A DNA stretch of 64,000 nucleotides from Ekhidna sp051379705 (GTDB lineage Bacteria > Bacteroidota > Bacteroidia > Cytophagales > Cyclobacteriaceae). The stretch lies in the NCBI RefSeq assembly GCF_051379705.1, contig NZ_CP179868.1, positions 2,852,001 to 2,916,000 of the forward strand. The letters run 5' to 3'. Below the pieces are notes generated by a model. The model was not told where the DNA came from. It did no database searches and worked only from the letters and a program-made list of their open reading frames with translations. A program made the translations under genes and the position numbers. Below, in pieces: positions 42,898 through 52,046 of the stretch (position 1 is the stretch's first letter; each line of letters begins with the position of its first letter).

Positions 42898-45390
42898 ATG
42901 AAATCATTCACTTTTACGCTCACTCTAATTTTAGCGCTATCATCTTTTGCACAGACAGGTATCAGGGGCATCACGAAAAGCAATTCCGGAGAAATACTTC
43001 CATTTTCAACCGTCTATATCAAAGGGACTACCAATGGGACCACCTCCAATAGTGAGGGTTCATTCTTTTTGAAAACTCCGGCAGGCACCCATACGATCGT
43101 AGCGCAGCATGTTGGCTATAAAGTGACTGAAAAACAGATAACCCTAAGTCCCGGTCAATCGATTCGTTTTGATTTTGAACTTCAGGAACAGGCACTGAGG
43201 CTTCAGGAAGTGGTAGTAACCACAGGAGATGAAGATCCTGCATATCGTGTGATACGAGAAGCCATAAAAAAGCGGAAGTTTTATGAAAATGAGGTGAGTG
43301 CATTCAAGACGGATGCCTATTTAAAAGGCCTTTTTAGGCTGGATGATAAACCTGAGAAAATTCTGGGACAAAAGATTACCATTGATACGGGCATTCTTTA
43401 TTTATCAGAGTCCGTTTCTGAGTTTTCTTTTGAACTCCCGGACAAAGTTTCTGAACGGATGATTAGCTCAAAAGTTAGTGGAAATGAGCAAGGCTTCAGT
43501 TTTAATAAAGCATCGGATTTTAATATAAACGCATATAGTAAGTTCATAGATCTGGACATGGAGCGGGAATATGCCTCACCGATTTCTCCTCAAGCATTTT
43601 TGTTTTATGATTATGAATGGCTCGGTTTTTTTGAAGAAGGTGGCAAGCTTATCAATAAGATTAAGGTGATTCCAAAACGAGCTACTGATCCTGTTTTCGA
43701 AGGAATCATTTACATCGTCGAAGATGAATGGCGATTCCACACAATTGATTTGTTCGTAACTAAAGCACGAGGGCTGGAGTTTATTGACTCGCTTAAAATC
43801 AATCAGGTGTTTGCGCCAGCAGAATATGACATTTGGATGCCAATCTCCCAGAAGTATTCTTTCAAGTTTGGCGCTTTCGGATTTAAAGGTAGTGGCTACT
43901 ATATCGGAGTATATTCAAACTATAAAGTAGAGCCCAACTATGAATCCTATCGAAAAGCCAGCCTATACGAGGAAAAGTTTGAGGCTAAGGAAGAGGCAGA
44001 TCTTTTTCAGGAAGAGGACTTCACACCGGAGGTCTTAGTAGTGGAAGAAGGTTCAAACGAGCGCGACAGCATTTATTGGAAAAATATCCGTCCGGTGCCT
44101 CTGACAGAAATTGAGGTTGCCGATTATCACATCAAAGACAGTATCCGCCTGGTTAAAGAAAGTGTTCCTTACAAAGATTCAGTGGACAATGAAACCAATA
44201 AACTTACCATAGGAAACATTTTTCTTAGCGGATATACGCATTCCAATAGTGTGGAAGAAAAGTACTGGTCGCTCCCCGCAGTAATTAGCATTTTTCAATT
44301 CAATACCGTGGAGGGCTTTGTACCTGAAATTCAACCGACATTGTGGAAGCAAGTAGATGGGAGAACCAAGTATTGGTTCAGACCATCACTACGCTATGGA
44401 TTTTCCAATGAGCAATTCAATGCAAAACTTGAAGGAAGCTACAGGAAGCTTGATGATAAGTTTACTCGGTTTTATGGCGGAGGAGGTCGATACATCTCAC
44501 AGTTTGACGAGAATGAATCGATCACTCCATTTATCAATAGCTATGTGACTTTAGTGGGCGGAGAAAACTATTTAAAAATTTTCCAGAAGTCATTTGGCTA
44601 TTTCAGGTTTCAGCAGGAGTTAAAGAATGGAATTTTGATGAATACCCGGCTGGAGTATGCGTCAAGAGATACACTTACTAACACAAGTGATTTCACCTGG
44701 CATTCCAGTGATGGAGCTGATTTCACGAGTAATCAACCGATGAATGCAGAGTTGGCCCAAACAGGTTTTGCTGCGCATCAAGCGATGGTTTTTCAAGCCA
44801 CATTTAGGTTTCGTTTTAAGCAGACTTATGCAACACGGCCAGACCGAAAATTCATCTACAGTTCAAAATATCCGGAAGTTTTCCTTACTTATAAGAAAGG
44901 TATTGAAGCTTTAGGCAGTGATGTGAATTTTGATTTTGTTCAAGTTAGAGTGACTGATGATATGAAATTAGGATTGATTGGAACCAGTACATATGCGATT
45001 GGAGCAGGAGCCTTTTTAAATGATGATGCGCTGACATTCGTAGATTACAAGCACTTTGCCGGTAACCAAACATCATTGAGTCAGGTAGGAAAGTCCTTCA
45101 AGTTTGAGTTGCTTCCGTTTTACCAGTTTAGTACCACTAAACCCTACTTGGAAGCTCACTATGAACACCATTTTAATGAATTCATCTTTAATAAGATACC
45201 ATTGGTGAAAAAGCTCAATCTGCAGGCTGTTGCCTCGGCGAATTATCTTACTACAGAAACAATAGGCAACTATGTCGAACTTGGTGCTGGGATTGAGCAC
45301 ATCTTCAAGTTTATGCGAGTGGATTACTACTGGGCATTTCGAAACAGTGATTTCGTAGCAAGTGGATTTAGAATAGGCGTAGGGTTTTGA
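42898..45390 (+). CDS. DUF5686 outer-membrane protein with CarboxypepD_reg-like domain
   Basis: An 830-residue outer-membrane protein. A signal peptide (MKSFTFTLTLILALSSFA-Q) is followed by a carboxypeptidase-regulatory-like fold (residues 22-100, GIRGITKSNSGEILPFSTVY) and a large DUF5686 beta-barrel region (from about residue 105). Aromatic ends of strands are visible throughout (for example RVDYYWAFRNSDFVASGFRI near the C-terminus, with the terminal GVGF). Such proteins are TonB-independent OMPs common in Bacteroidota with unknown function. Confidence 0.86.
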   Translation: MKSFTFTLTLILALSSFAQTGIRGITKSNSGEILPFSTVYIKGTTNGTTSNSEGSFFLKTPAGTHTIVAQHVGYKVTEKQITLSPGQSIRFDFELQEQALRLQEVVVTTGDEDPAYRVIREAIKKRKFYENEVSAFKTDAYLKGLFRLDDKPEKILGQKITIDTGILYLSESVSEFSFELPDKVSERMISSKVSGNEQGFSFNKASDFNINAYSKFIDLDMEREYASPISPQAFLFYDYEWLGFFEEGGKLINKIKVIPKRATDPVFEGIIYIVEDEWRFHTIDLFVTKARGLEFIDSLKINQVFAPAEYDIWMPISQKYSFKFGAFGFKGSGYYIGVYSNYKVEPNYESYRKASLYEEKFEAKEEADLFQEEDFTPEVLVVEEGSNERDSIYWKNIRPVPLTEIEVADYHIKDSIRLVKESVPYKDSVDNETNKLTIGNIFLSGYTHSNSVEEKYWSLPAVISIFQFNTVEGFVPEIQPTLWKQVDGRTKYWFRPSLRYGFSNEQFNAKLEGSYRKLDDKFTRFYGGGGRYISQFDENESITPFINSYVTLVGGENYLKIFQKSFGYFRFQQELKNGILMNTRLEYASRDTLTNTSDFTWHSSDGADFTSNQPMNAELAQTGFAAHQAMVFQATFRFRFKQTYATRPDRKFIYSSKYPEVFLTYKKGIEALGSDVNFDFVQVRVTDDMKLGLIGTSTYAIGAGAFLNDDALTFVDYKHFAGNQTSLSQVGKSFKFELLPFYQFSTTKPYLEAHYEHHFNEFIFNKIPLVKKLNLQAVASANYLTTETIGNYVELGAGIEHIFKFMRVDYYWAFRNSDFVASGFRIGVGF

Positions 45391-45396
45391 TAATAA

Positions 45397-47961
45397 TTAC
45401 TTCATCAAGTGAATGTATCCTTTAAATTCAGAATTGGTGTATTTGATCACGTAGTAGTAAATCCCACTTGGGAACTGACCGCCTGTCCAGATAAAATCTC
45501 GTGAATTCGACCGGAATACCGTCGCACCTGCCCGGTTCGTAATAGCTATATATTCAAAAGTGTTGTCACAATTGTCAGGTGGTAAGTTTTGATCAACGTT
45601 GGGATTTCCCGAAAGGCTAAAAACATCATTTCTACCATCTCCATTTGGTGTGAAAATATTTGGCGGAGCAAACGCTTGTTGGCGCTCACTATCATCAAAA
45701 ATTTCTACCGTCAACTTCAGGGTATCAATTTTTGAAATAGGACATGCATTGTCGGAAACCTGTAAGATAATGTCCTGCAAAGTAGAGGTTTCGCCAAATC
45801 GAAGTAAGGAACATTCCGGTTGCCATTTCAGAAGTGCGGTCGCTCGACTTTGACCGGATACTGGAAGCAATTCAAGTGTGCCGGAAGCAGGCTGTCTAAC
45901 ACCCTGGGCAAACTGAATTGTTATTTCATCGCCTGAATCAGAATCAAATGCTCCGATCTCGATTTCCGCATATTCGTTGACACGCAGCGATTGATTTCGT
46001 TCGATTGGGTCAAATTCAGGGCTCGAATTTTCAGGATAATTTACCTGAATGAAATGCCTCAGCGTATCAAAGTTTTTCACCTTGCACTTATCATCATCAT
46101 CTGCAATGAATAAGAGTTCAAATTGCTGACCATCAATGAATCGATTGGCATCACAGGTTAAGTCCCAGGTAAAGTCAGAACTTACTGATGAATTACCAGA
46201 TACTGTAGTAAATGAAGCTCCATATAATTCCGGATCGAAGTTGCCTCCAATGAATGAAAGCGTTACATCATCGCCATCTACGTCTGATGCATTGACCTCA
46301 ATAGTTAGATTTGTCCCCAAGTCAACTTGAGAGGGAAAGGTATTTGAAACAGAGATTTGAGGATCATTATTGGTAGGCAAAATAACTGTAGCTTCAATAA
46401 AAACAGTGTCTCCCGGTAAGTCACAGATATCACCGTCATTTACTATAACACCAACATTGAAATTTTGAATTTGTGTGAAGTCATAAGTTTCACAATCGGT
46501 ATTCCAAGTTAGTGTAGCTTGAATACTTCCTGAAGAAGCATCAATATCTATCAAGTCAAATCCCACTGTTGTTGGATCTTCTACGTCTTCTACAAATAGT
46601 GTTAACTCTAACTCGTCCCCATCCACATCAATACCAGAGATTACCTGAGAATAAATCGGGCTATCTTCTGGTCTGGTCACCGAAGCAGTGCTTGTGGAGC
46701 CAGTAGGTGGAGAATTAGATGGAGGTTCCACCTCAATAGTAAGTCGTAAGGTATCTAGCTGTGGGAGTGGGCATGCATCGTCAGAGGCAATAAGATCCAA
46801 AATAAAAGGTGCATCTCTTATCGGAGGACAATCTGGGATACAAACCTCAATTTGTAGTTGACTTTCACCACCTCCAACAGGAATTTGATTGAGGGTAAAT
46901 ATTTCATTGAGTTCTTCATTGAAGTTTACACCTTCCGCTCTAAGGGAAATAGTTTCTCCTATGGTCACATTTGAGACGATGAAATCAAAACATTTCTCAA
47001 CGTCGCTGGCTACATAGGTAAGGATGTCTGTTTCAGGGTTGAAGGTTGGATTGCCAGGAATTTCAATATCCACACTTGGTGGATCCGGAGGATCACATCC
47101 ATCCACTACCAACATCTGAAAATCTCTGCGTACTTCTCCAATCTTTTCTCCATTTCGATATTCATCAACCTTGACAGCAAAAACAAATAGACCAGTTTGA
47201 TCCGGGTTGACTGTCAATAACCCCCCACTGCTAATACGCAAAGGTTGGGTTCCGCCAACCATATTGGATACTGAAAAACCATTGAGGAAGGTGACACCAA
47301 AGTGTGGCTTTGGTTGTGGAATGGGTAGGGCTACCGCTGATGAACTGTTCAGTGGTGTGACCAATGAATATACTAGAGAATCGCCATCTGGATCAACGCC
47401 CGTAAACTCCGTATAGTAAAGTTGATTGATACAGGCATAATCGCTTAGCGGCTTAAAAAGGACCGGAGAAGAATTCACAAAAATTTCCCCATTTTTCATT
47501 AGCGGTGGAATTTCCAGTACATAGTTCATTCCAGTTCCTTGAGGATTCACAATATTATTAATAGCCGTATTTCTACAGCATCGCTCCCATTGGATATAAT
47601 AGCCACCCTCACTATCATATTGCTCTGGGCTTAGCTCAATATCTGCTGAATAAAACACGCGAGAAGTCTGAAGTTCATCTCTTGCACATTCAATATTGGT
47701 GTATTCTACATTTTCTATTCCACTGAGGGGAAGAGTATGTGTAGACATCAATTGGTCATCACCATTTCTGAAAATGTAGACAGTAATAAACTGATCAGCT
47801 CCGGGATTTTGATTTTGAGCTTCGTCAAAGTATTGAATGAGGTTAATTCGATACCGCCCGTCACTCAGGTAGATAAATTCGATCTCACCGCCAACGATAT
47901 GGAAGGCATTGGTTACCCCAATAGTTAGGAATAGGCAAACTGTGATTAGAAACTTCTTCAT
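45397..47961 (-). CDS. Secreted multi-domain protein with gliding-associated C-terminal (T9SS type B)
   Basis: An 854-residue secreted protein. I start it at the ATG at 47961 (MKKFLITVCLFLTIGVTNAF), which supplies the signal peptide; the longer frame overlaps the opposite-strand rlmD start. After about 350 residues of beta-sandwich-like sequence come several cadherin/Ig-type repeats with DxDGD loops (ISGIDVDGDELELTLFV; VNASDVDGDDVTLSF) and a C-terminal gliding-motility-associated domain (APPNIFTPNGDGRNDVFSLS, ending YYYVIKYTNSEFKGYIHLMK). The last domain routes type B T9SS cargo. Likely an exposed surface or adhesin protein. Confidence 0.86.
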   Translation of the reverse strand: MKKFLITVCLFLTIGVTNAFHIVGGEIEFIYLSDGRYRINLIQYFDEAQNQNPGADQFITVYIFRNGDDQLMSTHTLPLSGIENVEYTNIECARDELQTSRVFYSADIELSPEQYDSEGGYYIQWERCCRNTAINNIVNPQGTGMNYVLEIPPLMKNGEIFVNSSPVLFKPLSDYACINQLYYTEFTGVDPDGDSLVYSLVTPLNSSSAVALPIPQPKPHFGVTFLNGFSVSNMVGGTQPLRISSGGLLTVNPDQTGLFVFAVKVDEYRNGEKIGEVRRDFQMLVVDGCDPPDPPSVDIEIPGNPTFNPETDILTYVASDVEKCFDFIVSNVTIGETISLRAEGVNFNEELNEIFTLNQIPVGGGESQLQIEVCIPDCPPIRDAPFILDLIASDDACPLPQLDTLRLTIEVEPPSNSPPTGSTSTASVTRPEDSPIYSQVISGIDVDGDELELTLFVEDVEDPTTVGFDLIDIDASSGSIQATLTWNTDCETYDFTQIQNFNVGVIVNDGDICDLPGDTVFIEATVILPTNNDPQISVSNTFPSQVDLGTNLTIEVNASDVDGDDVTLSFIGGNFDPELYGASFTTVSGNSSVSSDFTWDLTCDANRFIDGQQFELLFIADDDDKCKVKNFDTLRHFIQVNYPENSSPEFDPIERNQSLRVNEYAEIEIGAFDSDSGDEITIQFAQGVRQPASGTLELLPVSGQSRATALLKWQPECSLLRFGETSTLQDIILQVSDNACPISKIDTLKLTVEIFDDSERQQAFAPPNIFTPNGDGRNDVFSLSGNPNVDQNLPPDNCDNTFEYIAITNRAGATVFRSNSRDFIWTGGQFPSGIYYYVIKYTNSEFKGYIHLMK

Positions 47962-48021
47962 CTTACCAAATACTACAACAATGAAACTACTAAAAACCCT
48001 GTAAACCAAAGGCCTGATTAG

Positions 48022-48029
48022 TAATTTTG
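48022..48029 (+). promoter_or_regulatory. Candidate -7 promoter element directly before rlmD
   Basis: TAATTTTG fits TAnnTTTG and ends 5 bases before the rlmD ATG at 48035. If used, transcription would start at or within a base or two of the start codon, i.e. a leaderless mRNA. Confidence 0.45.
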
Positions 48030-48034
48030 CGGTA

Positions 48035-49429
48035 ATGAAAAAAGGAGTAACGATAGATTCGCTTGAGATCACTGGCATCTCATCAGAAGGTAAAGGTGTG
48101 GGAAGAGTCAACGGGCAAGTGGTATTTGTGAAGGAAACCGTGCCTGGTGATGTAGTTAAAGCGAAGGTTGTAGGTAAGAAGAAGAAATTTTTGGAAGCCT
48201 ATTCAGAAGAGCTACTGACGAGATCTGCAGACCGAGTTGAGCCTTTTTGCGAACATTTTGGATTGTGTGGTGGATGCAAATGGCAGCACATGAACTATGA
48301 CGCACAATTGAAATTCAAACAGGAACATGTAGCGGAGAACTTAAAAAAGTTGAGTGGCTTGGCATTACCTGAAATCAACCCGATACTAGGTTCTGAAAAG
48401 ACCAGTTTTTATAGAAACAAGCTTGAATTCACTTTCTCCAATTTCAGGTGGCTGACCAAAGAAGAAATTGATTCGGGAGAAGAATATGTGCGAACCGGCC
48501 TTGGTTTTCACATACCCAAGCAATACAACAAAATCATCGACGTAAATAAATGTCACCTTCAGGCAGATCCTTCAAACGAAATTCGATTAAGAGTAAAAGC
48601 ATTCGCAGATGCTCATGATGTTCCGTTTTATGATGTAAAGAAGCAGGAAGGATTCTTAAGAAATCTGGTGATTCGGACATCAACGACTGGAGATCTGATG
48701 GTTATACTTCAGGTTTTTTACAGAGATCAAGAGTTGATTGATTTGATGCTGAATTATTTAAAACGGGAGTTGCCACAAATTACCTCATTGATGTATGTGG
48801 TGAATGAAAAAGGGAATGATTCATTCAGTGATCTAGAGGTTGAATTGTTCGCTGGCAATGATCACATCATGGAGCAGATGGGAGATCTGAAGTTTAAGAT
48901 TGGCCCAAAGTCTTTTTATCAAACCAATTCCGTTCAAGCGCATGAATTGTATAAAGTCGCCACGGATTTCGCTGAACTGAAAGGAGATGAACTAGTGTAT
49001 GACCTTTATACAGGAACTGGCACCATTGCGAATTTTGTGGCAAGATCTGCAAAAAAAGTAGTTGGAATCGAATATGTGGAAGAGGCTATTGCAGATGCGA
49101 AAGTGAATAGCGAACTCAATGGAATTACCAATACAGATTTCTATGCTGGTGACATGAAGGATTTACTGGGCAATGAGTTTGTCAACGCTCATGGCAAGCC
49201 TGATGTAATTATTACCGATCCACCGAGGGCGGGCATGCATCCACGCGTGACGCAGCTGCTAGCAGAGCTAAAAACAGAACGTATAGTTTATGTAAGCTGC
49301 AATCCGGCCACCCAGGCACGCGACTTGGAAGTGTTGGGTGAGGTATACGATGTAGTAAAAATCCAACCGGTAGATATGTTTCCTCAGACACAGCACGTGG
49401 AAAATGTGGTATTATTAAAATTGAAATGA
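48035..49429 (+). CDS. rlmD: 23S rRNA (uracil-5-)-methyltransferase RlmD-like
   Basis: SAM-dependent C5-methyltransferase of uridine in RNA, RlmD/RumA family. The 464-residue protein has an N-terminal TRAM domain (residues 1-60, SLEITGISSEGKGVGRVNGQ), a [4Fe-4S] cluster site with C72, C78, C81 (CEHFGLCGGC) and a further cysteine in NKCHLQAD, then the SAM domain (DLYTGTGTIANF) and the catalytic cysteine in VYVSCNPATQ. Target position is inferred from family; other members modify U747 or tRNA U54. Confidence 0.92.
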   Translation: MKKGVTIDSLEITGISSEGKGVGRVNGQVVFVKETVPGDVVKAKVVGKKKKFLEAYSEELLTRSADRVEPFCEHFGLCGGCKWQHMNYDAQLKFKQEHVAENLKKLSGLALPEINPILGSEKTSFYRNKLEFTFSNFRWLTKEEIDSGEEYVRTGLGFHIPKQYNKIIDVNKCHLQADPSNEIRLRVKAFADAHDVPFYDVKKQEGFLRNLVIRTSTTGDLMVILQVFYRDQELIDLMLNYLKRELPQITSLMYVVNEKGNDSFSDLEVELFAGNDHIMEQMGDLKFKIGPKSFYQTNSVQAHELYKVATDFAELKGDELVYDLYTGTGTIANFVARSAKKVVGIEYVEEAIADAKVNSELNGITNTDFYAGDMKDLLGNEFVNAHGKPDVIITDPPRAGMHPRVTQLLAELKTERIVYVSCNPATQARDLEVLGEVYDVVKIQPVDMFPQTQHVENVVLLKLK

Positions 49430-49549
49430 TGATGTAGCTTGTTTATTGGTTGTTGCAGCGACAATGTCACTAAATGTCTACCTTAATCTTATTGTGAAAC
49501 GAAAGCGAATGTGTTAATTTCATTGTTCTACCATTAACGATATACATTC

Positions 49550-50602
49550 TTGCAACAGACAATTAAGCAGAAAATAGTTGTACATGTTTCCTATCGGAAT
49601 ATATTCAATGCGCCAGTTCGGATAAGTGATTGTCAAAAATGGCTTGGTATTGAAACACATAACTCCAAGAGTTTCAACGAAGCATTGGACGAACTAATAA
49701 ATGAAAATCTGATTTCTGTTGAGGATGGCTTTATGTGCGTCAGGGGTAATGAAGATACAATAAAACTTCAGCCGGAAAAGGATCAATTGTCGAGCACACT
49801 ATTAGCGAAAGGTGGAAAAACACTGTCGTTTTTATCAAAGTTGCCTTTCGTTAGGTACATTGGTGTCTCAGGCTCGGTCGCTGCAAACAACCCAACACTT
49901 CAGCTCAATGGCAGAGGAAATGAGTTTGTGGATTTAGATCTATTTGTTATTTGTAAATCTAACTCTCTGTGGCTTTTATTTTTAGTAGAACGAGTACTGA
50001 CAAACTTTAAAAGGCTTTTTGTAGGTCATCATTTTTATTGTTTCAATTATGTCACTGATGAATCATTTCTTGAAATATACAATAAGAATTTTTATACTGC
50101 TACAGAGATTAAGAATCTGAAAACAATCTATGACGACAATATTTTTTTCTATTTCCTAAAGGAAAACAAGTGGTATGAAAAGTATTATCCCCATTCAAGA
50201 AAGAGTGAATTGGAAGATAAACAGCAAAGATATCCTAAGTGGACACTTCTTTTGGCGCCATTAAATTTTGCTTGTTTTGCCATTTTTTGTTTGGGCAGAG
50301 CCATAAAAAGACTTGAAATCGCACCACTCTTTGAAGTAGTTGAAGGGTTTAATCCTGTGCAAAAATGTAATCTCAAAAGGATTTCCAATCCGAATGGAGG
50401 ATATCAAGAGGCGATTAAGAAAAAATTTCAAGATCTTCATCAAAAAAAATTTCCGAGTTACTTTTCCGAAGGGATTATGGAGGATCTTTTTCCTTCCTCC
50501 TCAGCATTTACTTTCCTACCGAAGCATAATGTCCATGACAAGGAAAATGCAGAGCTTTTTACAAAATACACCCTAAATTCGAATGAAAAGAATCCTATTT
50601 AG
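49550..50602 (+). CDS. Nucleotidyltransferase-fold protein with N-terminal winged-helix-like region (TTG start)
   Basis: A 350-residue protein with a probable nucleotidyltransferase (polymerase-beta) core: GVSGSVAANN (residues 105-114) then DLDLFVI (128-134), the GS...DxD metal-binding pattern. The N-terminal 70 residues resemble a winged helix. The middle contains a hydrophobic segment (LLLAPLNFACFAIFCLG, about residues 230-246), suggesting membrane contact. Only TTG at 49550 starts the frame. It overlaps the next radical SAM gene by 20 bases and is the first gene of the large 3-prime locus. The donor and acceptor are unknown. Confidence 0.65.
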   Translation: MQQTIKQKIVVHVSYRNIFNAPVRISDCQKWLGIETHNSKSFNEALDELINENLISVEDGFMCVRGNEDTIKLQPEKDQLSSTLLAKGGKTLSFLSKLPFVRYIGVSGSVAANNPTLQLNGRGNEFVDLDLFVICKSNSLWLLFLVERVLTNFKRLFVGHHFYCFNYVTDESFLEIYNKNFYTATEIKNLKTIYDDNIFFYFLKENKWYEKYYPHSRKSELEDKQQRYPKWTLLLAPLNFACFAIFCLGRAIKRLEIAPLFEVVEGFNPVQKCNLKRISNPNGGYQEAIKKKFQDLHQKKFPSYFSEGIMEDLFPSSSAFTFLPKHNVHDKENAELFTKYTLNSNEKNPI

Positions 50603-52046
50603 TCATTCTTACTTCTATAGGCTCGACGCTAAGCAATGGAGAATAGGGGAACCATACCCACCGCTCATGACCATTACTGCAGCATCATATATGCGTAATG
50701 AAGGATATGAAGTGAAACTATTTGATGTTGGTTTAAAAGCTAATACTAAGGAGCTTGAGGGAGTACTGAGTTCCTTCAAGCCTGATTACTTTGTCATTTT
50801 TGATGATGGATTCAACTACCTGACTAAAATGTGCCTAACATCTATGCGAGAGGCAGCTTTTGGCATGCAAAAAATGGCAAAAAATTTCGAAGCAACTGTT
50901 ATTACGTGTAGTTCAGATTCTACTGACCATGCAGAAAAGTACCTTAACGAGGGAGCTGATTTTGTCATTAAAGGGGAGGGTGAGATAACATTAAAAGAAC
51001 TTGTAGAAAATCTATCTAGCGGAGATGATGGCAAGCACGTAGCAGGCATATTTTATAAGGAAGGAAGCGACATAAAAGCATCCAAACCTCGCGGAGTAAA
51101 TACAGATTTAGATTCTCTTCCTCAGGCAGCGTGGGATTTGGTGGACATAGATTCCTACCAAAAGGTATGGAAAACAAAGTCGCCAGACTTTTATCTAAAT
51201 CTTGCTACAACACGTGGATGTCCATATAAATGCAATTGGTGTGCAAAACCAATTTATGGAAATCGATATAACACACGATCTCCAAAAAAGGTGGTAGATG
51301 AAATTCAATTTCATGTTGAGAATCATCAAGTCAGACATTTTTGGATGTGTGATGATATTTTTGGGTTGAAACCTGGTTGGGTGCAGGAGTTTCGTAATGA
51401 ACTCAGTCAAAGGAATATCGATATTTCATACAAGATACAATCCAGGGCAGATTTGCTTCTTAAGGAAGATAATATCGACGCATTGGTTGCATCCGGTTTG
51501 GACGAGGCATGGATTGGTGCCGAATCCGGCTCTCAAAAGATTTTGGATGCGATGGATAAAGGCACAACAATCGAACAAATAGAAAAATCAACGGAGCTAC
51601 TTAAACAAAAAGGAGTGAAGGTGGCATATTTCATCCAATTCGGATACCTCGGAGAAACCTTGGAAGATATAAAGAGTACCATTGCTTTGGTTTTGAAACA
51701 TATGCCAGACAAACTAGGCGCTTCTGTTTCATATCCTTTACCGGGTACTAAGTTTTATGATATGGTTAAGAAAGACCTTGAGAATAAAGCAAATTGGACA
51801 GATTCTGATGATTTAGATATGATGTTTCACAACACGTATCCTCCTCATTTTTATAAAAAGCTCCATAGGTATTTGCATCAAAGATTTAGAATAAAGAGGG
51901 GATGGTTGGTACTGAGGAGAGTGCTAATGAACCCAATAAAGATGAGAGCAAGAGATGTAAAACAAATCCTTGTGGTCGGCCTTCACCTTCCGCTTTCCAT
52001 TATTAATAAAGTCCAGCTGTATAGATTTTCACCATTAAAGAAATGA
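50583..52046 (+). CDS. B12-type radical SAM enzyme, first copy
   Basis: A 487-residue radical SAM enzyme with an N-terminal B12-binding-like domain and a C-terminal [4Fe-4S]/SAM barrel with C213, C217, C220 (RGCPYKCNWC). The segment DFVIKGEGE matches the end of the B12-binding fold, but the cobalamin-loop GG motif found in the copies at 52822 and 61649 reads TCSSDSTDH here, so cobalamin binding is doubtful. The C-terminus (from about residue 395) is basic and hydrophobic. Overlaps the methyltransferase that follows by 4 bases. Likely a radical C-methylation or rearrangement. Confidence 0.87.
   Translation: MKRILFSHSYFYRLDAKQWRIGEPYPPLMTITAASYMRNEGYEVKLFDVGLKANTKELEGVLSSFKPDYFVIFDDGFNYLTKMCLTSMREAAFGMQKMAKNFEATVITCSSDSTDHAEKYLNEGADFVIKGEGEITLKELVENLSSGDDGKHVAGIFYKEGSDIKASKPRGVNTDLDSLPQAAWDLVDIDSYQKVWKTKSPDFYLNLATTRGCPYKCNWCAKPIYGNRYNTRSPKKVVDEIQFHVENHQVRHFWMCDDIFGLKPGWVQEFRNELSQRNIDISYKIQSRADLLLKEDNIDALVASGLDEAWIGAESGSQKILDAMDKGTTIEQIEKSTELLKQKGVKVAYFIQFGYLGETLEDIKSTIALVLKHMPDKLGASVSYPLPGTKFYDMVKKDLENKANWTDSDDLDMMFHNTYPPHFYKKLHRYLHQRFRIKRGWLVLRRVLMNPIKMRARDVKQILVVGLHLPLSIINKVQLYRFSPLKK

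Noticed and set aside
47962..48111. Upstream extension of the T9SS type B gene
   Set aside because: It runs into the divergent rlmD start and promoter; the ATG at 47961 supplies a normal signal peptide.
49430..49549. Cobalamin or SAM riboswitch before the radical SAM locus
   Set aside because: The 120-base interval shows no conserved box or stable multi-helix structure.
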